Below are positions 1-13,500 of a DNA stretch of 64,000 nucleotides, one piece after another (within the stretch, counting starts at the first letter, position 1; each line of letters starts with the position of its first letter). Below the pieces are notes generated by a model, which saw nothing but the letters and a program-made list of their open reading frames with translations, was not told where the DNA came from and made no database searches. Source of the DNA: Maylandia zebra (lineage: Eukaryota; Chordata; Actinopteri; Cichliformes; Cichlidae); contig NC_135178.1 in NCBI RefSeq assembly GCF_041146795.1, positions 6,702,844 to 6,766,843 of the forward strand, read 5' to 3'. Both the position numbers and the translations under genes were made by a program.

Positions 1-1395
1 GCATGCTTTTGGAGTGAGAGAAGAGAGCAAACCAGTTTTTTTGTTTGGTTTTTGTGGCTACAATTTACAAAGGTCTACTATACACATCATGTGCAGACAA
101 TCTGTAACTGCTGAGCCAAACAGTGGACTCAGCTATGTCAGTTTTTAATGTGCAATGCTTGGGTCAAGCACAGGTAGAGAACAACTGACAAAGATGGAGG
201 CAAGAGGGAGAATCCAAAAAAACAACCCAAAATCCCAACATTCCAGAAAGCGTGACAAAATGCTGAAACATTCAGTGAGAGATCGAAGGGAGGATGTATA
301 CATCCTGGGTGTGTCATAAGCTAATGGGAGAGAAAAAAGGAAAGGAATCATGTAGACTTAGCTTAGGTGAGTCATTTCAAAATAAAACAGGAAGTTAATG
401 AACTGAGACCACAATCGCTAAGTTATTGTGTTGAAAACAGACACAATTTAGGGCGATGGTTTCACACTAACTTGTGCTGGTAAAACCTGTGTGTGTGCTT
501 GTCTCCTCCACACAGAGTGGACCAGGGAAAACAGTTTTTACCAAAATATGAGAACTAATCAACTGAACCTTTTCAAACTCTAGAGAGTCTACAAAAACAC
601 GTTTTCAGTCAGTGCAAACATGCTGCCATGCAGTCATCCCAAATCCTGGCTGCATGTTGATGATGCTGTGCATCAATTAAATGTTCCAGTATGTTATAAC
701 TTTGCATTTCTCTGCTATTGGAGCAAGACACTGCCCCCCTCTGACAACAGATGCTCTCTGCTGGTAACTGAGAGTCTACCTTCTGTATTGCCACAGACCT
801 GGGTAATATGTTCACAGCAATACAACTGGATAAGCAGGTGCGAAGAGTTGGTAGGTGAGGGAACAGACATACAGAGATTTCTCAAATTAACTGATGTATC
901 ACAACAACAACACAGTTTGTGGCTTCAAGATATGCTAGTTTTTTATTCCCCATAAATGCTTCACATCCCTACACAGTATACAGATGTGAAGCATTACTAT
1001 ACAGTCATCCTGTCGTCACACCCAACTGGTCACAGCAGCTGCCCCTCCCTCAGCCTGCTTCTGCTGGAGGTTCCTTCCCACTGGTGCAAAGTGCTCGCTC
1101 ATAGGCGGTCGTTTAATTGTTAGGGTCTTTACCTTAGAATATGAAGCAGCTTGATGTGACTGTTGTTGTGATTTGATGCGATACGAGTAAAATTTAATAG
1201 GACTATCATTTACATCAGATTATTTTGCAGACCACATGTGGTGCACTAGAGCTGGTGACATTCACAGTTTGTAAATCAGCAGAAACATTTACATCTCAAT
1301 GATCAGTGTTACCTGACGGTTTGTAAGCACTTGAAAAGGCCACTGCGATTTACAATTTACAGTTTTTGTAATTAACTGCATTTTTTTCTTTGCAG
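1..1395 (+). other. Upstream or 5' intron sequence of add2
   Basis: I see no convincing coding exon here. Small open frames exist but lack splice signals or family motifs. The stretch is AT-rich and probably intronic, because the first coding exon at 1396 begins with a splice acceptor. Confidence 0.5.
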
Positions 1396-1585
1396 ATCCA
1401 CCCCTGGTTGTAAGACGCCCACTGCAAAATAGTAAAAGATGAGCAAGTCTCCCACCCCAAAGGGCACCCCGGTGCAGCGCAGTCCCAGTGATGGAGTCTC
1501 CGAGGGCCTCCAGTCTCCCCAGCACTCCACCCCCAGCATCGGGCCACAGCATAAGAAACGCATCTCCAGCCTCCTTCAGAGTCCA
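1396..1585 (+). other. add2: First coding exon of add2 with 5' UTR part
   Basis: A pyrimidine-rich acceptor ending TTTGCAG (AG at 1394-1395) opens an exon with 43 untranslated bases, an in-frame TAA and then ATG 1439. The exon closes in phase 0 before GTAAGA. Its last residues, [11 protein letters not shown], align with the conserved adducin KKR..LQSP segment that joins SFREEL in the next exon. The 5' UTR exon(s) and promoter must lie further left, in 1-1395 or outside the window. Confidence 0.8.
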
Positions 1586-4500
1586 GTAAGACGTCTGCTC
1601 ACGTCTGATTTATTCTTTTTCTTTCCCCTCAGCCTCTCTTGCCCTCTCTCTCCTCTCTGGATGTGATTATCTCCTCATAGATGAATAAATCTGGTCTCAA
1701 ATGCCATGTGACAGCTCGGGTTACAGCCAGTGCTGGACCTCCATGCTGAGTGATTGTGTGTGCTTCTGCATATGGAGTGAGAGTGACTATGAATTACAAG
1801 GACGGATGCAATGAGGGTGACTCATTAAATATTTTCACTCACCCTCACCCATGTAACGGACAAGTGTTTATAAAGTTGTGATTGTGCTTAAAGCTCCTGT
1901 GAAATTGTTGCAGTTAGACGCTTTTTCAAACACTTGCAGTGAGTTTTAGCTTGTGGGGGAAAAGGAGTCAATCCAGTATTCAAATGTTCAAACTCTGTAC
2001 AAAAGGAAGTTCAAATAAACATTTTTATGAAGCTGAAAAGATTTTTAAGGCATGATCTGTGTATATGTCTTTGATAATATAGTCATTTATTATCTGTGTT
2101 TCTGCAGTCATTTAGAGAGGAGCTGGATGTGCTGATCCAGGAACAGATGAAGAAGGGTGGCAGCTCATCCAATCTATGGGCACTGAGGCAGCTGGCTGAT
2201 TTCATGGCCTCACATGGCTCTCCGGCTTCCCTGCCCGTCTCCCCCTCAAGTATGTGTTCCACATCTTTTAGTAAATATTTATTCATCCTAGCTTTATGTA
2301 CATAAACAGACAACATTAAAACTTTTCCGTGTGAAGTGTCTGATATGGATTGTCTCGTTACAGTAAGACCTGAGTGGTTAGGCTGTTCTTGTAGCGTATA
2401 CAGTGAATAGTACCTACCAAAAGGAGTCCAAGGAAGGGCAAGGAAAGACTCCTGCAGTGGCCAAGGTTCAGTGATGCATGTGGAGAGTGAAAACCTTAAT
2501 GGTAGCTATGATAGAAAGGTGTCAACAGAGTAATCCCTGCTCATACCTTCCCATGTCCAGGCTTAAAAGCATCTGATGTGGGAAGGTGAACATTAGAAGA
2601 GAACAGTGGAAGAAGGTGGCCTGGTCTGCTGAATCACATTTCTTTCACATCATGTTCACTGATCTGGGAACGAGGTGGAAATAGAACGTCTTGTGGGAAG
2701 CAGGTCAGGTCACTGATGAACATCCTATAAGGCGGCTACGTTCTTGATGGCGGTTGCCTTTCTCAGGAGGATCTTGAGAGTTACAGTACTGATTTTGCCC
2801 GTGAATTGTAAATTTGCTGGTAAAAGAAGGCAGATCCATGATCTGTTTGCTGCTAACATTTTAATGAGACTGCAGGAGTTTCTTTTTACTAGTCATACTT
2901 CATGAAGAACTTTTCCAGAGTCAAAGGTGTAAGGTTACTGTTACATTTAGACCAACGGTCCCCAACCTTTTTGGCGCCACGGACCGGCCCTTAAGGTGTC
3001 GCGGATAAATACAACAAAATAAAACTAGTACCGGTACCGAAAAAAAGAAGATTTATTCATAACACACGTGAAAAGACCCAGGAAAACCGAGTTAACGATA
3101 AAAACGATGACAAAGTAACGCTGAAAATGATAAAAACCCTGAAAACCATTCATTTCACACCTGAGCCTCAACTCTCACGGCCTGGTACCAAATGACTCAC
3201 GGACCGGTACCGGTCCGAGGCCCAGGGGTTGGGGACGACTGATTTAGACTATTGTTCTTTTCCATTGAGCTACTTTTATTTGCTAGTAGCAAGTGCTAGC
3301 ACTATAAGCTAAGTATGCTATTGAATAGTTAAGTGTGCTATTTATTGTTCTAGGCTTGTCTTTTGTAATTCATTACTATCAGTTTGTCCTACAAGCTCCC
3401 TGGAAAGTGTTTAGTTGATCCAAAATGCTGCAGTGCGAGTACTGACAGGAACTAGAAAGAACGAGCGTATTTCTCCCAGGTTGGTTTAATATGAGCATCC
3501 ACGATAAGTTGACTTTAAGGAAAAGAGCTAAATGAGATGTTATCTACCTATGTGGTGATGATGTTTTATTGAAACGCTTAGTCTTTTGTGTGCAGACCAT
3601 GAGCTTTACTTCCTCTTTTCTGTCTCTGTCTGCTTTCTCTCTTCCTCCCACTCGCACAGACATGATGATGGTGACACCCATCAATGACCTGCATGGCTGG
3701 GAGCCTGGCAGCATGGTGAAGGGGGAGAGGTTGATGCGCTGCAAGCTGGCCAGCACACATCGCCTGTTCGACCTCTTTGGCTGGGCCCAGATCGGCCGCA
3801 CCTGTCTCACAGTCAGTTCTGCTGCCTTCTCACATTACATTCCTCACTTTAGCCTTATTTCTTTTAAGAAGCATTAATGGAAGCATGTGAAACATACTTA
3901 TACACTGCCTTCCGGTAAGTTGAACAGGCTGATTAAGAGATTAGGTTGTAGATGTGCTTCTCATAAGTCGCTGAGTGATTTGACAGCAGTATTAATCCAT
4001 GGTATGACTTAGTTTCAGATATGAATAAAGGAAAAGCAATTATCTGTAGAGGATATTATCTGTGTGATTAAGTGCAAGTAAAATGAAGGAGATGGGCCAT
4101 ATGAACTTGCAGGATAAACACACGGAGTAGAAAGAGGATCAAGGGAACTGGAATTTACCTGCTATATGTGTGAGTGAGATGATATAAATCTGTCTTTCTG
4201 TGCTGCATTTTCTTGATTTTTGATGTGTCAATAAAATCATAGACTGTATTCAAAAGATGGCCACCTACTTCTTAATGAATCTTGTTAATGAAACCTACAC
4301 CTGAGTACTTTTGTTATCGTCATCTTAGTGGACCTGATGAAAGATTGGTGGACCGGGGTGAGAATCTGAGGGACAAATCGTAAAGCTTACCCTTAAGTCA
4401 CCTTATTGTACTGCAGACAAAATAAAGTTAATTAAAATCATTACAATAAAGTTGTATTCTAAAAGAAGCTAACGGTTCAAACCACAACCTCAGAAGTAAA

Positions 4501-7500
4501 GTTTTTACTGAGGTCAGAGAACAAAGGAGCTGAGGGCTATTTTCTTTAAAGGGAACCCCGGCTATTAACACATGTTTGCGCTAAAATATGTACTGTGCTT
4601 TCAATAACATATATGTGGTATTAAAATACGCCAAATGTTTTCCTTTTAAGCACATTTTATATAAAACCGATTTACCAGTAGGCCGCCATTGTTATTTACT
4701 TCTCAATGCACTCTGGGTAGTGATGTCACACAGTTGCACCGCATCAAGTTCACAGTTAGCAGCGCACTGGAAATGGCTTCTGTTCAACCTTTCCAGTTTG
4801 AACCAGAGCAAACCGAGAGAAAGAATGAAAATAGTCAACCAGCACTTAGTTTAGATGAAGATGAAAACAATCCGTCACACGAGGACGCGAGAGTGAGGGA
4901 AAACTACTGGTGTCTATGCGGCTACTGCTTGCCAATGGCAGCGGCGACTGAGAGCGTTTGTTGTAAAGAGCTCAGTTTTATGGCAGCAGCTATCCATGGT
5001 ATCGCATAACCGCATGATGAAAACATTAATAGAATTCAAATTTTCATTATAAAGTGAAATTACGATATCATTATTTTTACAGATTCTCCATGCAACACCA
5101 GTGCACCAAACCTTTGAAGCCGTCGTGCCAAACTAGGTATCCCCGACAGAATTTGTTTCCCCTGCGTTGGGAGCATACACTGGGCTTTCAAAATCATGGA
5201 CTAACAGTATCCCACGTTCGTGATTTTTAGTTCATAAACACTTCTTATAATTACTAACTACTCCTGACATTTTGGAGATGTTAGCTCTTTATACAGTAAA
5301 GTTACAGTGGGATACAAATAATATCAGGCTGATTCTACCACAGTTTGTTCCCCCTGTCCAAAGACTTATTACTCCTGAAATTTTGGAGGTTTTAGCTCAG
5401 TACAGTTCTGTACAGTTACAGAAGGATACAAATAATGATCAGTCAAAATGTCATTGGTTTATTTAAATAATCCCATCCGTTGTTGTACCAAGGTCCCAAA
5501 GCAGGGGAAACAAATTCTGTTGGGGATACATAATTTGGCACGACATTGGCAAGCAGTAGCCGCATAGACACCAGTAGTTTTCTCTCACTCTCGCGTCCTC
5601 ATGCGATAGATTATTTTCATCTTCATCTAAACTAAGTGCTGGTTAACTATTCTCATTCTCTCTCTCGGATTGCTCTGGTTCAACCTGGAAAGGTTGAACA
5701 GAAACCATTTCCAGTGCGCTGCTAACTGTGAACTCGATGCGGTGCAACCGTGTCACGTCACTACCCAGAGTGCATTGAGAAGTAAATAACTATGGCAGCC
5801 TACTGGTAAATCGGTTTTATATAAAATGTGCTTAAAAGGAAAACATTTGGCGTATTTTAATACCACATATGTTATTGTACATATTTTAGTGCAAACATGT
5901 CTTAATAGCCGGGGTTCCCTTTAAAGCCCAAAGTGTTTTTGCAACCAGGTGTCACCCCCTGGTGGCCATTAGAAAGAAAGCAGGTTATGGCCATCTTTTA
6001 TATGCAGTCTGTGTATAAAAGACAGTAGTGTAAGTTTTTTTCCCCGCTCTCTCTCACTGACAGCTGCGTGTGAGTAAAGAACAGGAACACTTCCTTGTGC
6101 TTCCAGATGGACTGGCCTATAGTGAGGTGACTGGATCCAGTTTGGTGAGTCAGCAGCAACACATGTGACTGGGTTCTTCTGGCTCCATTGTTACTGATAC
6201 AATGCTACTTTTGATTGTACTTCATTTGTTATATAATTAATGAGTGCTACAGTGGATGTCCAACTGATTTCCTTGATCATTTATTCTTTAAAATTACACT
6301 GAGATTAATGACTGAAATATTATTAATGAAAAAGCATACATCAAAGTCAAAATGCCTGTCGATTTCCAGTAAATCTCATGTCTCAATGTTTACATGCCAT
6401 AGAACAATATGGTGATAATAATATGGGCATCCCAGAAATCTAGGAGATGTAAGATGTTGTGCTACAAATGTCATGTTGGCTGCCCTTTACGACAGTCAGA
6501 AATCTAACTGAGTAAAATAAGAGCACTGCAATCTCTCATTTAACTTCATTATCATTTTTACCCTCAGAACTAATATAAGAGTCTTCATGTTAAACAAACA
6601 GGCACAATTACATTGTATGTGAAGCCAGTGCTTTCAATGAAACTGAACAAACAACTACTTCCTGTTTTGTTTTATCTGCTCTTTCCTGTTGTTCTCATCT
6701 GCCACTTAAACCATTCGGTCAGCATTTTTGATCTGACATCTGACCAAATCTCACATTTTTAAAATACAATTATTAGATTATAAACAGATATATAAATAAG
6801 TACAGTATAAGTACAAGTTAAAACGATTTATGCATCACTTGCTTGAAGGGGAAAGTGAGTTTTAGGGTCTGGCCACGAAAAGTTGTGCCTTGTGAAAAAA
6901 AAGGCTGTTGGCTAACTGTGGAGAGCCCTCTGCCTCAGCAGCCTGAGCCTGCAGACGAAGCTGTGGCTCAGTCATGACTCATTTGCTGCTACAGGCACAA
7001 GAAAATAACTCTTCCTCCTCCTCCTCCACTAATCATTGTTATCACCGCAGCCTTGATTTAAGTTCTGACTTATTGAAGTTGCTACCAACACACACTAACT
7101 GAAGAACAGAACCATCACTCATGAGCAAAGGTATAAAAGTAAAAAGTGCACATCATTCATTCCCCTACAGCTACATTTGTTACATATGCAACTTGTGTTA
7201 TATTTTTGCTCTATATGAATTCCACGTTATAGAAATATCTTAACAGGAAGCCTTACTGCTAAATGTGACCCTGTGATGGCGCTGTGCACTTTTACAGGTA
7301 AAGGTGAATATCCTGGGCGAAGTGGTGGAGAAGGGGAGCACCAACCTGGGAGTGGACACTGAAAAGTTCAGCCTGCACTCTGCCATCTACTCGGCCAGGC
7401 CAGATGTTCGCTGTCTGTTTCATCTCCACACACCGGCTACAGCAGCAGTGAGGCAGCTTTAGAGGACACATGCAGACACAAAACAACTGAATTTTACTCT

Positions 7501-10500
7501 GTTTATTCCCTAAAATAAGAAGTTTTTTTTTTAGCACATTGTGACTTGAGTCTATCTCTAGGTTTCAGCTATGAAGTCTGGCCTTTTGCCACTGTCCCAT
7601 GAGGCACTGCTGGTTGGGGACGTAGCCTACTATGACTACAATGGAGTTATGGAGGAGGAGGAGGACCGAGTGGAGTTACAGAAGAGCTTAGGACCTACCT
7701 GTAAGGTGAGCAGACTAAAAGAGTCAACACTGACAGTAAGACCCACATATCTTTGCTCAGTTCAGCAGCTGCTGCCCTTGTGCCTCCCACATGGGTTTCA
7801 GAGTGAGTGGAGAGAAGACGTAGGGTGATGTGGTCGTGCGCTGGATTAATTACTGGAGCTGCAGCCTGTCTCCCAGCTGAGATGATTTCATTCTTGTGGT
7901 AATATTTCTATTTTATGATACCTTTCAGGTTCTGGTGCTGAGGAATCATGGCATAGTGGCTCTGGGGGAGTCTGTGGAGGAGGCCTTCTACACCATCTAC
8001 CACATCCAGGCTGCCTGCCAGATCCAGGTAACACACACACAAGCACACAGTACTGACAAACAGCTGACGCACTGGAGATGGAGTGTGTGGCTATGTGAGT
8101 GGGAAAATGAAGTATCACGTATTTCAGCCAGTAGCTCTGCACTGCAGTATAAAACACTACAGGTATGTTAGCATGTGCCAAAGCAATTCTGCAGTAATCC
8201 TACAGGAGCAGCAGTGAAGCCTGAAGGGAAGCAGATATGTGACTGTAAGGTGTTCAGTCAGGGTTTTTGTAAAACACTGCTGAGCTTGATTAAATCTAAA
8301 TCATAGATCATATATAAAATTCAGGGTGTAGCCACCCTTAATATATCTGTGGAGTTATTGTGAGGAACACAAAACAAACTTAACTTACATTTACCTACAA
8401 CAAGCGCTACCTATGGTCCTGATTTTGCCTCTGCTTTTGCCTCCATTGCCTACTGGATGTCTATTTCTGTTGGCTGTGCAGGCAGTTGTCATAGCACCCA
8501 GCCGTCAAAGAGCCAACAGGGACTCCTGAAGTGCATGCTTCGATCACCAGCAGAGCTACAGAGCATAATGCATGGTTTAAGTCCCTGCAGCATTTCAGCA
8601 GTGGCACAAATACCACAGTTTATTTTCCTGGGTGAAAAAAAGCTTTTTAAGACAGTCAATCAAAGCAGCCGTGCAGTTTGGGAGTTATTGAGATGCTTTT
8701 AGCCTCAAGTGGCCGCTGCAGGAACTGCAGTTCCTGGAACTTTGAATTTGCTTCCTTTTCAACCACTGAAGTTGCTGGGATGTGTGTGCATGTGTGCAGA
8801 GCAGACCTATGCTAGAAACATAGAAATTGCACTTTTGTCTTCGACTTTTTATTGTCAGGTGTCGGCGTTGTGTTGTGCTGGCGGAGAACAGAACCTGATT
8901 ATGCTGGATCGTACCATCCACAAACCCACTCCAGCCGGCACGGTCGGCTGGGCTGGCTCCACCTTCGGACCTCTGCATAAGAGCCGCGTTGGGGAGCATG
9001 AGTTTGAAGCCCTCATGAGAACTCTGGATAACCTGGTAAACAAGAATCACCCTGAACAAACACGTGTTTCACAATCAGCTCACTGATATTTTTTATTGAA
9101 CATCAGAATTAGCTGTACATGTAAAATTCTGCACGCATGTTTTGTGGGTTTTACTGTATATTAGACTGTCTGACTTGTACAGAGCAGAAAAAAAATATAT
9201 GAACGATCTACGTGCGTGTATGCAAGGATATGCCCAAGTTTCTTAAAGTTAGAAGACTAAAATGTGACATTTCCACTATTATTCAGTCCCTTCTGCACCT
9301 TTGAACTTCTTCCTCATGTTATTTTTTCAGGGCTACCGCACTGGCTATGCCTACCGCTTCCCTGTACTTCTAGAGCGAACGCGAACACGGAGGGAGGTGG
9401 AGGTACCGGCGACCGTCACGGCCTTCCACCAGTTTGATGACGATGGCGTCCACCCAGCGCTGAGGCAGCATCCTTTTGCCCAGCGCCAGCAGCAGGAGAG
9501 GACCCGATGGCTCAACACCCCCAACACGTACCAGAAAGTCAGCCAGGAGCAAGCCAGCCCGGGACACCAGCGCACCACTGTGAGGCTCGTTTTAAGTTAC
9601 TGCGATTGTCTTTAAAACAATCATCTTTCCTACTAACTGTGCAATACGACATGTCCTATAACTTGCAGCCGGTGCAATCGAAATACTGTGGAGGATAGAA
9701 ACTGATTTCGGAGCCCTGGATGTAGAGAGATGAGAAATAATATTTACTGGATATACAGTGGGGCAAAAAAGTATTTAGTCAGCCACCGATTGTGTAAGTT
9801 CCCCCACCTAAAATGATGACAGAGGTCAGTAATTTGCACCAGAGGTACACTTCAACTGTGAGAGACAGAATGTGAAAAAAAAATCCATGAATTCACATGG
9901 TAGGATTTGTAAAGAATTTATTCGTAAATCAGGGTGGAAAATAAGTATTTGGTCAATAACAAAAATACAACTCAATACTTTGTAACATAACCTTTGTTGG
10001 CAATAACAGAGGTCAAACGTTTACTATAGGTCTTTACCAGGTTTGCACACACAGTAGCTGGTATTTTGGCCCATTCCTCCATGCAGATCTTCTCGAGAGC
10101 AGTGATGTTTTGGGGCTGTCGCCGAGCAACACGGACTTTCGACTCCCGCCACAGATTTTCTATGGGGTTGAGGTCTGGAGACTGGCTAGGCCACTCCAGG
10201 ACTTTCAAATGCTTCTTACGGAGCCACTCCTTTGTTGCCCGGGCGGTGTGTTTTGGATCATTGTCATGTTGGAAGACCCAGCCTCGTTTCATCTCCAAAG
10301 TTCTCACTGATGGAAGGAGGTTTTGGCTCAAAATCTCACGATACATGGCCCCATTCATTCTGTCCTTAACACGGATCAGTCGTCCTGTCCCCTTGGCAGA
10401 AAAACATCATGCTATGGGGCATAGCATGATGTTTCCACCCCCATGCTTCACAGTAGGTATGGTGTTCTTGGGATGCAACTCAGTATTCTTCTTCCTCCAA

Positions 10501-13500
10501 ACACGACGAGTTGAGTTTATACCAAAAAGTTCTACTTTGGTTTCATCTGACCACATGACATTCTCCCAATCCTCTGCTGTATCATCCATGTGCTCTCTGG
10601 CAAACTTCAGACGGGCCTGGACATGCACTGGCTTCAGCAGCGGAACACGTCTGGCACTGCGGGATTTGATTCCCTGCCGTTGTAGTGTGTTACTGATGGT
10701 GACCTTTGTTACTTTGGTCCCAGCTCTCTGCAGGTCATTCACCAGGTCCCCCCGTGTGGTTCTGGGATCTTTGCTCACCGTTCTCATGATCATTTTGACC
10801 CCACGGGATGAGATCTTGCGTGGAGCCCCAGATCGAGGGAGATTATCAGTGGTCTTGTATGTCTTCCATTTTCTGATGATTGCTCCCACAGTTGATTTTT
10901 TCACACCAAGCTGCTTGCCTATTGTAGATTCACTCTTCCCAGTCTGGTGCAGGTCTACAATACTTTTCCTGGTGTCCTTCGAAAGCTCTTTGGTCTTGGC
11001 CATGGCGGAGTTTGGAGTCTGACTGTTTGAGGCTGTGGACAGGTGTCTTTTATACAGATGATGAGTTCAAACAGGTAACGAGTGGGGGACAGAAAAGCTT
11101 CTTACAGAAGACGTTACAGGTCTGTGAGAGCCAGAGATTTTCCTTGTTTGAGGTGACCAAATACTTATTTTCCACCCTGATTTACGAATAAATTCTTTAC
11201 AAATCCTACCATGTGAATTCATGGATTTTTTTTTCACATTCTGTCTGTCACAGTTGAAGTGTACCTCTGGTGCAAATTACTGACCTCTGTCATCATTTTA
11301 GGTGGGGGCACAATCGGTGGCTGACTAAATACTTTTTTGCCCCACAGTAAGTCTTGGGCATCCCTTCGAGGCTTCACCTCAGCACAGTGACACAGATCTA
11401 TTTACTTATCCAATCAGAGGCTAGCAGCCTTACCCTGCTGTAATGCTCAGTGATTCCCTTTAAGCAACAGTAAAGCCTGTTAGAGGGCAGAGCATGTGAG
11501 ATGGTTCAAAGCAGAGGTGGACACAGGAACAGAATAACGCAATTCCCCATCTTTTCTGCTATACATCTTATTTGCATTACACTAGGCAAGCTGAGCATTT
11601 TCCTGTGATTCATATGGAGGCGGATGTAGACAGTGGAGCCGCTGTTTGTGTTTCCAGATACCTCAAGGGAAGGATTAAGCAGAGCTGCAAATGACGAGTC
11701 CCTTAAAGATAAAAACAATAGGAGAGCGGCTGTCTTACATCAGAGGGAGGAGCTTGGCTGTGTTTTCTCTCCTCCTCAGCACCTCCCGCCATCCTTGCTC
11801 TCTGCATTGCAGGGGGAAACCCACCAACTCATTTATGACGGTGACAGTGCAGAGTCTGCCCTCTGGTGGCAAAATACACACTGTGTCACAGATTGGGTAT
11901 AAATATTTCAAGAATTTCAAAAATGGTTTAAAATGCCTCAGAAAAATGAAAAAAAATGAAAAAAAACCCCCCACAATAATAACAAGATGTGAACAACAGG
12001 TGAATACTGAATTAGATGATGTTGTGTTGTTGGTTTTCTTCGCCTTAGTGGTTGAAGACAGAAGAGGTGACACAAGCTGGCAGCACAGCCATCAAGATAG
12101 AGAACCCAAACCAGTTTGTGCCTCTGTTCACCAATCCCCAAGAGGTGATCGAGACCCGAAATAAGGTAACGCTTCTTTGCTTTTGGCTTGTTCTGTTTCC
12201 CCAGTGTCCATATTCCCTTCGGTGTACTGTCACGTGAAACAAAAACAGTTTACAGAACGGCTTTTCTGTCCTCAGATACGACAGCAGAATCGTCAGGACA
12301 TGAAAACAGCCGGACCGCAGTCGCAAGTCCTCGCCAGTGTTATAACAGAAGATAGTCCTCCGGTAGTTTGCAGTCTCTCTCTCTCTCCATTACAACTCAC
12401 TTTTATTTCTTACAGGTTAATCTTCTGAGGTAAAAGCTGTAATTTTGTGCTTCTGCTTCTCTATTAGTCCCCTGTCAGTCCACCTAAAGTCCCACCAGAG
12501 CCAGAACCTCCAAACCCCTTTAATGAGCTGACGGACCAGGAGCTGGAGGAGTACCGCAAGGAGGTGCAGAGGAAGCAGGATGGAGGAACCAATGGTACTC
12601 TGCTTAGCTTCTAACACACAGCATGTCTAATAAGCTAACACTGATTGTCAAATAAGTGTATACTTAAGTAATATTACAGTTAAATATCGTGACAGACCAG
12701 AGAGCCAAAAGTATGCAGACATACTATAAGTGATAGCTGAATATCTTATTCCATGTTAACCACAAGTGTTAACGATAAGTAACAGTCAAATATCTTTTCT
12801 GAATTGAGTGTTTTTGTCATATTTCAGACCTGCTCTAAATGACTTGGTTTCCATCAGAAGTTAATGAGGGTGGTCTCTGCTTATGCAGCTACCCTTGGAA
12901 AAACCCAAAAACTATTCTAATGTCCATCAAACCACATCTTTATTGATATCTACCGAGGTATCAAAACAGAAAAATTAAGAGTAGAGGGTAGGGTTGCCAA
13001 CCGTCCCTTAAAATACGGAATCGTCCCGTATTTAGAAACAAAAGTACACGTCCCGTATTGAGCTAATAAGGGACGCACTTTGTCCCGTAATACAGTGAGA
13101 ATCAAAAGTAGTCTATAAATGTTTATGGAATTAACGCTTTGTTTGAAAACATAATTCCCAGCCCCTCTCCTGCTTTGTGACCAATGAGCTGACAGCACAC
13201 TTATGACAATTCGAGTATGACAATTCAGATTACCGCTCATCTCATTGGTCGAGGAAAGGTCGCTTACGGAGAAAATACCGGAAGACAACAGATGACCACA
13301 ACAAGAAGCATGGCCAACAGGGAAACAAACGCCGTCACTGTGGTGCAAGTCTCGGACGACAGTACACCTAAAGCTGGGCAGACACTGTGCGATTTTTTCA
13401 GTCGCGTTATTCAGCTCCTGCTCAAACTGCACGATTGACTCGCAGGGGTTAGAAGTTGGTAGGTCACGATGCAGGTCTCACACTATACCGCCCGATGCTC

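Noticed and set aside
5948..5966. Possible CTCF site CCCCCTGGTGG
   Set aside because: The downstream half of the core does not fit (T in place of the invariant C), weaker than the listed sites.
10066..11022. 318-residue open frame on the + strand
   Set aside because: It is the antisense shadow of the Tc1 transposase, whose motifs are on the minus strand.
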